The position numbers were made by a program, and so were the translations under genes. The notes under the pieces are model-generated. The model had not been told where the DNA came from. It searched no databases and saw only the letters and a program-made list of their open reading frames with translations. A stretch of DNA of 64,000 nt from Pseudomonadota bacterium. GTDB taxonomy: Bacteria > Pseudomonadota > Gammaproteobacteria > Burkholderiales > Burkholderiaceae_C. The stretch lies in assembly GCA_029779845.1 (NCBI GenBank), contig JAKOZT010000125.1, positions 1 to 64,000 on the forward strand, written 5' to 3'. This document shows positions 12,565 through 22,451 of this stretch, piece by piece (the stretch's first letter is position 1; each line of letters starts with the position of its first letter).

Positions 12565-13156
12565 GGCGGATCAGGAGAAGGGCCAGGCGCGCGCACAGCA
12601 GGCCGCAGACGGCGCCGCTGGCATGCGCGAAGGGGGCGACGGCGATGTCCCAGCCGGCGCGTTGCTGCAGCGCCGGGCCCCAGGGCGATTCGCCGAGGAT
12701 CTTGATCAGCAGCGCGGCGAGCACCGCCGCGCCGATCAGCTGGCGCCGGCCGCGCTCGCGCGCGAGCAGCCACAGCGCCGCCGCCGCCACGCCGGCATGC
12801 AGCACGCCCGAGAGGCCGCCGTAGTGGAGCAGGTCGGGGCGCAGCAGCAAGCCGAACTGGGTGAGCGGCCAGGCCACCAGCCACGCCAGCACGATGGGCC
12901 GCGGCACGCGCGCCACCACGCCGAGGGCGCCGACCAGCGCCGCGCCGGCGAGGTTGGCCGCCAGGTGCAGTGCGCTGTAGTGCACCGCCACGGCCGAGAG
13001 CGCGCGCCAGGGCTCGCGCGCGGCGAGCCCTGGCTGCCAGTCGAGCGCCGTGCGCGGCAGCCACCAGCCGCCGAGCGCGGCGAGCGCCAGCAGCAGCGTC
13101 AGCGCGAGCCAGGCGCGCGGGGCGGGAGCGGCGCTCAACCGAACACCGTGCGCCAC
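12554..13156 (-). CDS. Rhombosortase (rhomboid-type GlyGly-CTERM protease)
   Basis: A 200-residue, six-helix rhomboid-like intramembrane serine protease. It shows HYSALHLAAN (H64, N68) in the second helix, the nucleophile motif GLSG at S116 and the general-base histidine in FAHASGA (H178). The short size, the GLSGVLH form and the AHASGA ending match rhombosortases, which process proteins carrying a C-terminal GlyGly-CTERM tail. Two such substrates are encoded at 40253-43767. The ATG at 13156 overlaps the end of glnE by 22 bases; a TTG at 13139 is an alternative. Function is inferred from family. Confidence 0.85.
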   Translation of the reverse strand: MAHGVRLSAAPAPRAWLALTLLLALAALGGWWLPRTALDWQPGLAAREPWRALSAVAVHYSALHLAANLAGAALVGALGVVARVPRPIVLAWLVAWPLTQFGLLLRPDLLHYGGLSGVLHAGVAAAALWLLARERGRRQLIGAAVLAALLIKILGESPWGPALQQRAGWDIAVAPFAHASGAVCGLLCARLALLLIRHDD

Positions 13157-15879
13157 AGCGCCAGCACGGCATCGCGGTGTTCAGCCAGCGTGTCGGGGTC
13201 GACCTGGGTCGGCTGCTCGTCGAGCCGCGCGCGGTGCTGGGCGCGGCGCAGCTCGCGGTAGGCGTCGGCGGCGCGCGTGCCGACGTGGTCGGGCAGCAGC
13301 CCGGCGTCCTGCGCGCGCTGCAGCAGCGCGATGTTGCCCTTGTTGTCGAGCAGCCCGGCATGCGCCGCGCCGTGCGCGAGCACCAGGTACTGCACCGCGA
13401 ACTCGGCGTCGACCATGCCGCCCGGGCTGTGCTTGACGTCGAAGCGCCCCGCCGGCACCGGCCGCGCGGCGCGCAGCTTCTCGCGCATCGCACGCACCTC
13501 CTCGCGCAGCGCGGCGTGGTCGCGCGGCGCGGCCAGCACGGCGCGGCGCACCGCCTCGAAGCGCGGCGCCAGCTCGGCCAGGCCGGCGCACCAGCGCGCG
13601 CGCGTCAGCGCCTGGTGCTCCCAGGTCCACGCGGTGTTGCTGCCGCGCCCGCTCTGGTACTTCTCGAACGAGGCCATCGAGGTGACCAGCATCCCCGAGT
13701 TGCCGTTCGGCCGCAGCGCGGTGTCGATCTCGAACAGCTCGCCGGCCGCGGTGCGCAGCGTCAGCCAGCCGATCAGCTTGCGCGTGAAGGCGCCGTAGAC
13801 CTCGGCGGCGCGCTCGTCCTCGTCGTCGTAGAGGAAGACGAGGTCGAGGTCGCTGCCGTAGCCGAGTTCCTTGCCGCCCAGCTTGCCGTAGGCGATCACC
13901 GCGAAGCGCGGCTCGGCGCGGTGCGCCTGCTTCAGATGCTTCCAGGCCCAGGCGAGCGTCTGCGCCAGCGTCGCGTCGGCCAGCGCCGACAGCTCGTCGG
14001 CCACTTGCTCGACGGTGATGTGCGATTCGACGTCGCGCACCAGCGTGCGGAACACCTCGGCGTGGTGGGCGCGGCGCAGCGTGTCGAGCAGCGCCTCGGG
14101 GTCGGCCTGGCCGGAGCGCTCCCAGGCCTCGTGGCGCGCCTCCAGCTCGGCGGCGAACTCGGCGGCGTCGAAGCGGCTGTGCAGCAGGCGCTGGTCGGCC
14201 AGCTCGTCGATCACGCCGGGGTGCCGCATCAGGTAGCGCATCGGCCAGCGCGCCAGCCCGAGCAGGCGCAGCAGCCGCTGCTGCACCTCGGCGCGCTCGA
14301 CCAGCAGCGCGAGGTAGCTCTCGCGGCGCAGCAGCGGCTCGACCCAGTCGACGAAGCGCGTCGCCGCGTCCATCGTGCAGTCGCCGCGCTGCGCGGCCTG
14401 CGCGGCGCGCGTGATCAGCCGCGCCAGGCGCGCCTTGCTCTCCTCGCGCAGCGCCTGCACCTTGGGCTGCGCGCACAGGTGGCGCACGCGCTCGGCCAGC
14501 ACCTCGGGCAGCCGCTCGGCGAAGGCCTCGCTGTCCAGCGCCGGCGCGGCGCCGCAGCTCTTGCAGCCGCCGCTGCCGCTCGCGCCGCCCGATTCGCGGC
14601 CGTCGTGCAGCAGCGCGTCGAACTCGAGCGCGACGAACTCGCGCATCTCACCCAGGCGGTCGAGCAGCTCGCAGGCGTCGGCGCTGCAGGCCAGGCCGAG
14701 GCTGCCGGCGATCCAGTTCAGGTCGCCGTCGCCGGTGGGCAGCAGGTGGGTCTGCTGGTCGTCGAGAAACTGGATGCGGTGCTCGACGCGGCGCAGGAAC
14801 ACGTAGGCCTCGGCCAGCCGCGCCGCGCTGTCGGGCTTCATCAGCCCGCTGGCGGCCAGGCGCTGCAAGGCCTTGAGCGTCGAGCGCGTGCGCATCTCGG
14901 GGAACTGCCCGCCGCGCACCACCTGCAGCAGCTGCACGATGAACTCGATCTCGCGGATGCCGCCGCGCGAGAGCTTGACGTCGTTGGCGCGCTCCGGGCG
15001 GCCGGCGGCGCGGCGCTGCGCCTCGTCGCGCACCTTGCGGTGCAGCTGGCGCAGGCCCTCGAAGACGCCGTAGTCGAGGTACTTGCGGTAGACGAAGCTG
15101 TTGACGATGTCGCGCAGCGGCAGCGCACGGCCGTTGCTGACGCTGGCGCGCGGCGCGACCACGCGGCTCTTCAGCCAGGCGAAGCGCTCCCACTCGCGGC
15201 CCTGCACCTGCAGGTACTGCTCCAGCATGTCCAGGCTCACCACCGGCGGCCCGGAGTTGCCGTTCGGCCGCAGCGCCAGGTCGACGCGGAACACGAAGCC
15301 GTCGTCCGTCGTGTCGCCGATCAGCGTGTAGAGGCCTCGTGCCACCCGCGCGAAGAACTCGTGCGCGCTGATGGGCGCGGCGCCGTCGGTCTGGCCCTCG
15401 TCCTCGTAGACGTAGACGAGGTCGATGTCGGACGAGACGTTCAGCTCGCGCGCGCCGAGCTTGCCCATGCCGATGACCCAGAATTCGATGTCGCCGCCGG
15501 CCTCGTTGCGCGGCACGCCGTGGCGCGCGGCCTGGTCGGCGATTGCCTGCGCGAGCGCGAGGTCGAGCGTGGCTTCGGCGAGCTCGGTCATCGCCAGCGT
15601 CACGTCCTCCATCGCGCAGCCCTGCTCGATGTCGAGCACCGCCAGGCGTTCCAGCACGAGGTGGCGCGCCACGCGCAGGGCGCTCGCCAGCGCGCGGCCG
15701 CGTCCGCGCAGCGCCGCCACCAGCTCGGTGACGGCGTCGCGGCGCGGCAGCCCCGGCGGCAGCAGCGCGCGCTCGTCGGCGTAGCGGCGGCGGATGCGTT
15801 GGACGAAGCGGCTGTGCTCCGCAAGCACGGCGGGCGTCACAGGAGGTTGCGTGTCACGGGAATGCGAGTCGGAACCCAT
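13135..15879 (-). CDS. glnE: Bifunctional glutamine synthetase adenylyltransferase/deadenylase
   Basis: A 914-residue enzyme that adenylylates (inactivates) and deadenylylates glutamine synthetase in response to PII. Two nucleotidyltransferase domains are visible: the N-terminal one with GMGKLGARELNVSSDIDLVY near residue 140, and the C-terminal one with AYGKLGGKELGYGSDLDLVF near residue 670. Both keep the paired aspartates of the catalytic site. Length is normal. It is divergent from yhdP, an arrangement typical of Burkholderiales. Confidence 0.97.
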   Translation of the reverse strand: MGSDSHSRDTQPPVTPAVLAEHSRFVQRIRRRYADERALLPPGLPRRDAVTELVAALRGRGRALASALRVARHLVLERLAVLDIEQGCAMEDVTLAMTELAEATLDLALAQAIADQAARHGVPRNEAGGDIEFWVIGMGKLGARELNVSSDIDLVYVYEDEGQTDGAAPISAHEFFARVARGLYTLIGDTTDDGFVFRVDLALRPNGNSGPPVVSLDMLEQYLQVQGREWERFAWLKSRVVAPRASVSNGRALPLRDIVNSFVYRKYLDYGVFEGLRQLHRKVRDEAQRRAAGRPERANDVKLSRGGIREIEFIVQLLQVVRGGQFPEMRTRSTLKALQRLAASGLMKPDSAARLAEAYVFLRRVEHRIQFLDDQQTHLLPTGDGDLNWIAGSLGLACSADACELLDRLGEMREFVALEFDALLHDGRESGGASGSGGCKSCGAAPALDSEAFAERLPEVLAERVRHLCAQPKVQALREESKARLARLITRAAQAAQRGDCTMDAATRFVDWVEPLLRRESYLALLVERAEVQQRLLRLLGLARWPMRYLMRHPGVIDELADQRLLHSRFDAAEFAAELEARHEAWERSGQADPEALLDTLRRAHHAEVFRTLVRDVESHITVEQVADELSALADATLAQTLAWAWKHLKQAHRAEPRFAVIAYGKLGGKELGYGSDLDLVFLYDDEDERAAEVYGAFTRKLIGWLTLRTAAGELFEIDTALRPNGNSGMLVTSMASFEKYQSGRGSNTAWTWEHQALTRARWCAGLAELAPRFEAVRRAVLAAPRDHAALREEVRAMREKLRAARPVPAGRFDVKHSPGGMVDAEFAVQYLVLAHGAAHAGLLDNKGNIALLQRAQDAGLLPDHVGTRAADAYRELRRAQHRARLDEQPTQVDPDTLAEHRDAVLALWRTVFG

Positions 15880-16016
15880 CTTTCAGGCCGGGGTCAGTGT
15901 GCTAGATTGGTTTGCGCCCAGCGGCCGCAGGGCCATCGAAGAAAAACAGCCCCGGGCGGCCCTGCCGTGCGGCCTTGCCATCGTGCCCTGACCCTCGCTG
16001 GCCTCGCGTCGTTCTC

Positions 16017-19000
16017 ATGCCCCTGAACCAGTCCGTCGTTGGCGCTGCCCCCGCGCAGCCCGGCTTGTCCGCCCCGGCCCGCCCCGCGCGGCGCCACGTG
16101 CGTTCGGCGCTGCGCTTCGCGCTCGGGCTGCTGCTGGTGCTCGCCGGCCTGTGCCTGACGCTCTGGTTGACTGTGTACTGGGCGATTCTGCCCCGAATCG
16201 AGCAGTGGCGCCCCGCGCTGGAAGCGCAGGCCGGCCGCGCGCTCGGCGTGCCGGTGCGCATCGGCGCAATCCGCGTCGAGAGCAGCGGCTGGGTGCCCGC
16301 GGTCGAGCTGCGCGACGTGAGCCTGCTCGACGCGCAGCAGCGCCCGGCGCTGCAGCTGCCGCGCGTGGTGGCGACGCTCTCGCCGCGCTCGCTGCCGGCG
16401 TTCGAGTTGCGCTTCGACCAGCTGCTGATCGAAGGCCCGCAACTGGAAATCCGCCGCGATGCGAACGGGCGCGTGCTGGTGGCGGGGCTCGACATCGGCA
16501 CCGGCGAGCAGGGCGACGGCGCGCTGCAGGACTGGCTGTTCCGCCAGCACGAGGTGATCGTGCGCGACGGCAGCCTGTACTGGACCGACGAGCAGCGCGA
16601 CGCGCCGACGCTGGCGCTGACCAACGTGCAGCTTGCACTGCGCAACGGCCTGCTGCACCACGAGCTGCGCCTGGACGCCACGCCCGACGACCCCTGGGGC
16701 GAGCGCTTCAGCCTGCGCGGCCGCTTCACCCAGCCGCTGCTGGCGCGTCCCGGCGAGCTGAAGCGCTGGAGCGGCAGCGCCTTCGTCGACCTGCCGCGCG
16801 CCGACGTCAAGGAGCTGCGCCGCTACGTCGCATTGCCCTTCGAATTGAACGAAGGCGACGGCGCGCTGCGCGCCTGGATCGAGATCGATCACGGGCGCCT
16901 GAAGAGCGGCACCGTCGACGTCGCGCTGCGCGCCGTGTCGATGCGGCTGGCGAGCAACGTCGAGCCGCTGGTGGTCGAGCAGGTGCAGGGCCGGTTCGCG
17001 GCGCGGCGCGACGAGCAGGGCGTGTCCATCGCGCTGAAGGACTTCGGCTTTGTCACCGGCGACGGCGTGCGCTGGCCCCGGGGCGACCTGACGCTCGCCT
17101 GGAAGCAGCGCGAGGGCCAGGAGATCAGCGGCGGCGAGATCGCCGCGCAGCGCCTCGATCTCGACGTGATGGCGCAGATCGCCGGCCGCCTGCCGCTGGG
17201 CGACGCGCTGCGCCGGCTGCTCGCCGAGCTGAGCCCGCAGGGCATCGTCACCGGCTTGTCGGCGAGCTGGGCCGGGCCGCTCGACGCTCCGACGAAATAC
17301 CAGGCCAAGGCGCTGCTCAGCGGCCTCTCGCTGGCTGCCAAGCCGGCGGGCCAGCCCGGCGGCGTCGGCCGGCCGGGGCTGCGCAACGCGACGCTGCAGG
17401 TCAGCGCCAGCGAAGCCGGCGGCCAGGCCAAGCTCGACATCGCCGACGGCGCGATGGAATTCCCCGGCGTGTTCGACGCCCCGGTGGTCGACTTCACGAG
17501 CCTGTCGGCGCAGCTCGCCTGGACCGTCGCGCCGCGCGCCGGCAGAGCGCCGCCGCAGATCAACGTGACGGTCAAGGACGGCCGCTTCGCCAATGCCGAT
17601 GCGCAGGGCGAGCTGAGCGCCAGCTGGGCCAGCGGCGCGGGCCAGGGCTTCGGGCGCGGCGCCCGGCTGCCCGGGCTGTTCGAGCTGAACGGCCGCATCG
17701 CCAAGGGCAACGCCGTGCAGGTGCCGCGCTACCTGCCGCTGCACCTGGCCGAGACGCGCCACTACCTCGGCCGCGCGATCCGCGCCGGCACGGTGCTCGA
17801 CACCAGCTTCCGCGTCAAGGGCGACCTGGCCGACTTCCCCTACATCGCGGCGCGCAGCGCCAAGGACGGCGAATTCCGCATCGCCGGGCGCGTGGAAGGC
17901 GCGAGCTTCGACTACGTGCCCAGCGAGCCGGCGCAGGAGGACAGGCCGGCCTGGACCTCGCCCTGGCCGGGCTTCACGCAGATGGCCGGCTCGCTGGTGA
18001 TCGACCGCGCCACGCTGGAGATCCGCGATGCGCGCGCGCAGCTCGGCAACGTCGCGATCAGCCAGGTCAACGGCGGGCTGCGCAGCCTGGTCGACAAGCC
18101 GGTGCTGGCGCTGGACGGCGTGGCGCGCGGGCCGCTGGCCGACATGGTTCGTTTCGTCAACGCCACGCCCGTCGGGCAATGGACCGGCGGCGCGCTGGCC
18201 AAGGCGAGCGCGGGCGGCAACGCCGAGCTGAAGCTCGGCCTCGCGCTGCCGCTGCACGACCTGCCGGCCAGCACGGTCAAAGGCAGCCTCGCGCTGGCCG
18301 GCAACGACCTGCGCTTCACGCCCGAGACGCCGCTGCTGGCCGGCGCGAAGGCGCGCATCGATTTCACGCACAAGGGCGTGACGGTCAGCGGCGCGAGCGC
18401 GAAGCTGCTCGGCGGCGATGCCACGTTCGACGGCTCGACCCAGCCCGACGGCTCGCTGCGCTTCTCGGGCCAGGGCACGGCCAGCGCCGAGGGCCTGCGC
18501 CGCGCCGCCGAGCTGGGGCCGCTGGCGCGGCTGGCCAGCCACTTCAGCGGCCAGACGGCCTACCGCGCCAGCCTCGGCTTCGTGCACGGCCAGAGCGAGG
18601 TGGCGATCACCAGCAGCCTCGCCGGCCTGGCCTCCGACCTGCCCGCGCCGCTGCGCAAGACGGCCGAGGCGACGCTGCCGCTGCGCTACCAGACCACGCT
18701 GGCCAGCGACGCGCCGGCCGGCGCGCCGCCGCGCGACACGCTGCGCCTCGAGCTCGGCAGCGTGGTGCAGGCGCAGTACCAGCGCGAGCTGGCGGCCGAC
18801 GGCGCGCGCGTGCTGCGCGGCGGCATTGGCATCAACGAGGCGGCGCCGCAGCCGGAGCGCGGCGTGCGCGCCAACGCCACGCTCGCCGCGCTGCCGCTCG
18901 ACGCCTGGGAGGGCGTGCTGGCGCGTCTGGGCGGCGCGGGCGCGGCGGGCGACGCGAAGGACGATGCCGGCGGCTACCTGCCCACGCAGATCGCACTGCG

Positions 19001-20189
19001 CGCGCAGACGCTGGACACCTCGGCGCGCCAGTTCCACCGCGTGGTGATCGGCGCCTCGCAGGAAGACGGGCGCTGGCGCGCCAACGTCGAGGCCGAGCAG
19101 TTCGCCGGCTACGTCGAATACCGGCCGGCGCGCAGCGGCGCGGCCAACGCGGCCGGGCGCATCTACGCGCGGCTGGCGCGCCTGTCGCTGCCGAAGAACG
19201 ACGTGGCGCAGGTCGAGACCCTGCTCGACCAGCAGCAGCCCTCCAGCGTGCCCTCGCTGGACATCGTCGTCGACGACTTCGAGCTGCGCGGCAAGAAGCT
19301 CGGCCGGCTCGAGGTCGATGCCGTCAACCGCATCGCCGGCGAGGGCCGCGAGGCGGTGCGCGAGTGGAAGCTCAACCGCTTCGCGCTGGTGATGCCGGAG
19401 GCGCAGCTGGTCGGCAGCGGCCAGTGGGCCGAGGTGGGCGGCAGCTTCATGACCGCGCCCGGCGCCGCCGCGAGCGTGCGCCGCCGCGCCGTGCTCGACT
19501 TCAAGCTCGAGGTGGCCGACTCCGGCGCGCTGCTCGAACGCCTGGGCACCGGCAAGGCGGTGCGCGGCGGCAAGGGCCACCTGACCGGGCAGGTGTCGTG
19601 GCTGGGTTCGCCGCTGGCGCTCGACTACCCGACGCTCGCCGGCAACGTCGCGGTGGCGATCGAATCGGGCCAGTTCCTCAAGGCCGAGCCGGGCGCGGCG
19701 CGGCTGCTGTCGGTGCTCAGCCTGCAATCGCTGCCGCGCCGGCTGGTGCTCGACTTCCGCGACGTCTTCCAGGAGGGCTTCGCCTTCGACGCGCTGACCG
19801 GCGACGTCAGGATCGCGCAGGGCGTGGCCAGCACCAACAACCTGCGCATGCGCGGCGTGCAGGCGGCGGTGCTGATGGAAGGCCAGGCCGACATCGCGCA
19901 CGAGACGCAGGACCTGCGCGTGATCGTCGTGCCCGAGATCAACGCCGGCACCGCCTCGCTCGCCTATGCGGCGATCAACCCGGCGATCGGGCTGGGCACC
20001 TTCCTCGCCCAGGTGTTCCTGCGCCGCCCGCTCACCGCGGCGGGCACGCGCGAGTTCCACGTCAGCGGCTCGTGGGAGGACCCGAAGGTCGAGAGGGTGG
20101 AGCGCAAGCCCGACGCCCCGCTGCCCGAGCTCGACCTGCCGCCGGCGCCGGCCGCGTCGGCCTCGGCACCGCGCGGCAACGCGCAGTAA
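16017..20189 (+). CDS. yhdP: YhdP/AsmA-like family protein (TIGR02099)
   Basis: A 1390-residue inner-membrane-anchored protein of the YhdP family. Relatives are AsmA-like bridge proteins implicated in phospholipid transport to the outer membrane. There is one N-terminal transmembrane helix (ALRFALGLLLVLAGLCLTLW) followed by a very long periplasmic, beta-strand-rich region with the family features LPRIEQWRP, near residue 60, and ALPLHDLPASTVKG. The C-terminal AsmA-like part includes ALDYPTLAGNVAVAIESGQF. The ATG at 16017 was chosen because it begins just ahead of the membrane anchor; the frame extends upstream without resemblance. It is followed after 10 bases by a nitrilase-family gene. Confidence 0.9.
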   Translation: MPLNQSVVGAAPAQPGLSAPARPARRHVRSALRFALGLLLVLAGLCLTLWLTVYWAILPRIEQWRPALEAQAGRALGVPVRIGAIRVESSGWVPAVELRDVSLLDAQQRPALQLPRVVATLSPRSLPAFELRFDQLLIEGPQLEIRRDANGRVLVAGLDIGTGEQGDGALQDWLFRQHEVIVRDGSLYWTDEQRDAPTLALTNVQLALRNGLLHHELRLDATPDDPWGERFSLRGRFTQPLLARPGELKRWSGSAFVDLPRADVKELRRYVALPFELNEGDGALRAWIEIDHGRLKSGTVDVALRAVSMRLASNVEPLVVEQVQGRFAARRDEQGVSIALKDFGFVTGDGVRWPRGDLTLAWKQREGQEISGGEIAAQRLDLDVMAQIAGRLPLGDALRRLLAELSPQGIVTGLSASWAGPLDAPTKYQAKALLSGLSLAAKPAGQPGGVGRPGLRNATLQVSASEAGGQAKLDIADGAMEFPGVFDAPVVDFTSLSAQLAWTVAPRAGRAPPQINVTVKDGRFANADAQGELSASWASGAGQGFGRGARLPGLFELNGRIAKGNAVQVPRYLPLHLAETRHYLGRAIRAGTVLDTSFRVKGDLADFPYIAARSAKDGEFRIAGRVEGASFDYVPSEPAQEDRPAWTSPWPGFTQMAGSLVIDRATLEIRDARAQLGNVAISQVNGGLRSLVDKPVLALDGVARGPLADMVRFVNATPVGQWTGGALAKASAGGNAELKLGLALPLHDLPASTVKGSLALAGNDLRFTPETPLLAGAKARIDFTHKGVTVSGASAKLLGGDATFDGSTQPDGSLRFSGQGTASAEGLRRAAELGPLARLASHFSGQTAYRASLGFVHGQSEVAITSSLAGLASDLPAPLRKTAEATLPLRYQTTLASDAPAGAPPRDTLRLELGSVVQAQYQRELAADGARVLRGGIGINEAAPQPERGVRANATLAALPLDAWEGVLARLGGAGAAGDAKDDAGGYLPTQIALRAQTLDTSARQFHRVVIGASQEDGRWRANVEAEQFAGYVEYRPARSGAANAAGRIYARLARLSLPKNDVAQVETLLDQQQPSSVPSLDIVVDDFELRGKKLGRLEVDAVNRIAGEGREAVREWKLNRFALVMPEAQLVGSGQWAEVGGSFMTAPGAAASVRRRAVLDFKLEVADSGALLERLGTGKAVRGGKGHLTGQVSWLGSPLALDYPTLAGNVAVAIESGQFLKAEPGAARLLSVLSLQSLPRRLVLDFRDVFQEGFAFDALTGDVRIAQGVASTNNLRMRGVQAAVLMEGQADIAHETQDLRVIVVPEINAGTASLAYAAINPAIGLGTFLAQVFLRRPLTAAGTREFHVSGSWEDPKVERVERKPDAPLPELDLPPAPAASASAPRGNAQ

Positions 20190-20199
20190 GCTGCAGCGC

Positions 20200-21021
20200 A
20201 TGAAGAAGATGAAGGTCGCCGCCGTGCAGATGGTGTCGGGCACCTCGCTCGATGCGAACCTCGATGCTGCGCGAAGGCTCATCGCGCAGGCCGCGGACCA
20301 GGGCGCGCAGCTGGTCGCGCTGCCCGAGTACTTCTGCTTCATGGGCCGCGCCGACGCCGACAAGCTCGCGATCGCCGAAGCGCCCGGCGCGGGGCCGATC
20401 CAGGCCATGCTCGCCGAGGCCGCGGCGCGCCACCGCGTCTGGCTGATCGGCGGCACGCTGCCGCTGCAATGCGCCGACCCGCGCCGCGTGCTCAACACCT
20501 GCTGCGTGCACGCGCCGGATGGCACGCTGGCGGCGCGCTACGACAAGATCCATCTGTTCCGCTTCGAGCGCGAATCCGGCGGCGTGCGCGAGAGCTACGA
20601 CGAAGGCCGCGCCATCCTGGCCGGCAGCGAGCCGGTGGCGTTCGACGCCGCGGGGCTGCGTGTCGGCCTGAGCATCTGCTACGACCTGCGCTTTCCCGAG
20701 CTGTACCGTGCGCTCGCCAAGCCGCCCTGCGACCTGCTCAGCGTGCCCTCGGCCTTCACCTACACCACCGGCCAGGCGCACTGGGAGCTGCTGCTGCGCG
20801 CCCGCGCGGTCGAGAACCAGTGCTGCGTGATCGCGCCGGCGCAAGGCGGCCACCATCAAAACGGCCGCCGCACCTGGGGCCACAGCATGATCGTCGACCC
20901 CTGGGGCGAGGTGCTGGCGGTACGGCCCGAAGGCGAGGGCGTGGTGCTGGCCGAGCTGGACGCGGCGCGCATCGCGGAGGTGCGTGCGCAGCTGCCCGCG
21001 CTCACCCACCGGTGCATTTGA
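20200..21021 (+). CDS. Carbon-nitrogen hydrolase (Nit/deaminated-glutathione amidase type)
   Basis: A 273-residue nitrilase-superfamily amidase. The catalytic Glu-Lys-Cys triad is visible as LPEYF (E near residue 47), YDKIHLF (K near 115) and [11 protein letters not shown] (C near 158). The closest functional group is Nit1/YbeM-type deaminated-glutathione amidase, a metabolite-repair enzyme, but substrate assignment is inference. The gene starts 10 bases after yhdP, a conserved neighbour in betaproteobacteria, where tldD often follows. Here tldD is missing and an opposite-strand gene follows. Confidence 0.92.
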   Translation: MKKMKVAAVQMVSGTSLDANLDAARRLIAQAADQGAQLVALPEYFCFMGRADADKLAIAEAPGAGPIQAMLAEAAARHRVWLIGGTLPLQCADPRRVLNTCCVHAPDGTLAARYDKIHLFRFERESGGVRESYDEGRAILAGSEPVAFDAAGLRVGLSICYDLRFPELYRALAKPPCDLLSVPSAFTYTTGQAHWELLLRARAVENQCCVIAPAQGGHHQNGRRTWGHSMIVDPWGEVLAVRPEGEGVVLAELDAARIAEVRAQLPALTHRCI

Positions 21022-21054
21022 TGGCGCACCCGGCGCCGGAATACCGGCGCCACC

Positions 21055-21103
21055 CGCCGAGCGGGTAGCCGGCCGGCTTGGGGCGGCCCGGACTCGGCCG
21101 GCC
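21055..21103 (+). repeat. Dispersed stop-codon-associated repeat, copy 4 (inverted)
   Basis: The core GGCTTGGGGCGGCCCGG is read on the plus strand here, opposite to copies 1-3. It lies three bases past the stop of the minus-strand gene at 21106. The flanking bases differ from copies 1-3, so it is a partial or second-type copy, like copy 5. Confidence 0.65.
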
Positions 21104-21105
21104 GA

Positions 21106-21936
21106 TCAGTCCGGATCGAGTTCCGCGTACTGCCGCGCCAGGTCCGGCGGCATCGGCGAATCGAGCAGCAGCGAGCTCAGGCGCAGCGCGTCGGCGGCGG
21201 TCGGGTCGATCAATCGGCCCGGCGCGCTCTGCTTGGCCGCTGCCACCCAGGTGCGCACCACCTGCGGGCGCTGCATCCACGACATCAGCTGCAGGCCGTT
21301 GAGCGCATGCACCAGCGCGTCGACGTCCGGGCGCTGCCAGGGCGGCGTCTCGGCCGGCTTGAGCCAGCGCGACATCACCACCTGGTACCAGGCCTGGCCC
21401 TGCGCGGCATCGGCGCTGGGCACCATGCGCGCGAGGTGGGCGCTGAAGTGCGCCACGTGCAGCACCTCGGAGATGGTCAGGCGCGAGACGTCGGGGTCGG
21501 GCGCGGGCTGGGCGTGCAGATCGGGGTGCTCGCCGAACTGGCGCCGCATCGCCAGCCACAGCAGCCGGTCGATCGGCTGGCCGGGCGGGCCCAGCACGCG
21601 CCGCGCCGAGCGCAGCAGCGCCTGGCGCTCGGCCAGCGCCGAGGCGCCCATGCGCGCCAGCAGCAGTTCGAACCAGGGCAGCCGGGTCGAGGGGCCGAGC
21701 AGCGCCACGTCGGCGCGGATCGCCTCGGCGTCGGACAGCGTGACGGTTTCCTCGCGCCAGATGCGCAGCCGGCCGGGCAGCGCGGGTGACAGCAGCAGCG
21801 ACAGCAGCGCCGCCTTCATGCCGGCGACGCCGCGCACGCGGTCGAGGCGGTCCATCGCCTCCACCTCCGCGTCCGCCAGCGGCGGGCCGGACAGTGCGGG
21901 GGTCACCTTGCCGGTCATGACGCGCGCCTCGAACAT
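21106..21936 (-). CDS. Uncharacterised protein encoded after lemA
   Basis: A 276-residue predicted soluble, mostly helical, leucine- and arginine-rich protein that I cannot assign to a characterised family. Segments such as LPWFELLLARMGASALAERQALLRSARRVL and PIDRLLWLAMRRQFGEH remind me of the C-terminal helical extension of some M48 metallopeptidases that accompany LemA in Burkholderiales. No HExxH zinc motif is present, so it is not itself a peptidase. It starts two bases after the lemA stop and is probably co-translated with it. The ATG at 21936 could be replaced by MTGKVTPAL six codons later. Confidence 0.75.
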   Translation of the reverse strand: MFEARVMTGKVTPALSGPPLADAEVEAMDRLDRVRGVAGMKAALLSLLLSPALPGRLRIWREETVTLSDAEAIRADVALLGPSTRLPWFELLLARMGASALAERQALLRSARRVLGPPGQPIDRLLWLAMRRQFGEHPDLHAQPAPDPDVSRLTISEVLHVAHFSAHLARMVPSADAAQGQAWYQVVMSRWLKPAETPPWQRPDVDALVHALNGLQLMSWMQRPQVVRTWVAAAKQSAPGRLIDPTAADALRLSSLLLDSPMPPDLARQYAELDPD

Positions 21937-21938
21937 CT

Positions 21939-22451
21939 CTAGATTGTTGCCGCCTTTCTGAAGCCGAAGACGGCGGCGATCAGCCAGGTCGGGAACTGTG
22001 ACACGGCACGGTTGTACACCTCGGCCGATTCGTTGAAGCGGCGCCGCGCGAAGGCCAGCGCGGTGTCGGCCTCGGACAGCTCGGTGCCCAGGCTCTCGCC
22101 GGGCGGGCGCAAGGCGGCGCGTGCGCGCGCCAGGATGTCTTCGGCCAGCCGCAGGCTCAGCGCCGCGCCGGCGCGCGCCGGGCGGGCGCGCAGGTGCGTA
22201 CAGGCGCTCTCGGCCTGGCGCGCGGCGGCGTGCAGCGCGGCCAGCGCCTGCGCGTCGGCCGGCTCCGCCGGCCCGGCCAGGCCCTCGGCCCAGCGCATCA
22301 GCAGCGCGTGGCGCGCCTGGAACTGCGTGTCGACGGCGGCGAAGGCTCGCAGCAGCTCGTTGCGCAGGCCGACCAGGCGGTTGTAGGCGCCCACGGCCCA
22401 GAACAGAAGCACCGCGGCGGCGAGGATCGTCAGCAGCGTGCCGTCAGCCAT
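21939..22451 (-). CDS. LemA family protein
   Basis: A 170-residue membrane-anchored protein with one N-terminal helix ([19 protein letters not shown]) and the LemA coiled-coil domain. It keeps the family features [17 protein letters not shown] and [21 protein letters not shown] near the C-terminus. LemA proteins are envelope-associated with poorly defined roles, often beside HtpX/M48 peptidases or TPM-domain proteins. The ATG at 22451 overlaps the queC stop by eight bases. Confidence 0.88.
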   Translation of the reverse strand: MADGTLLTILAAAVLLFWAVGAYNRLVGLRNELLRAFAAVDTQFQARHALLMRWAEGLAGPAEPADAQALAALHAAARQAESACTHLRARPARAGAALSLRLAEDILARARAALRPPGESLGTELSEADTALAFARRRFNESAEVYNRAVSQFPTWLIAAVFGFRKAATI

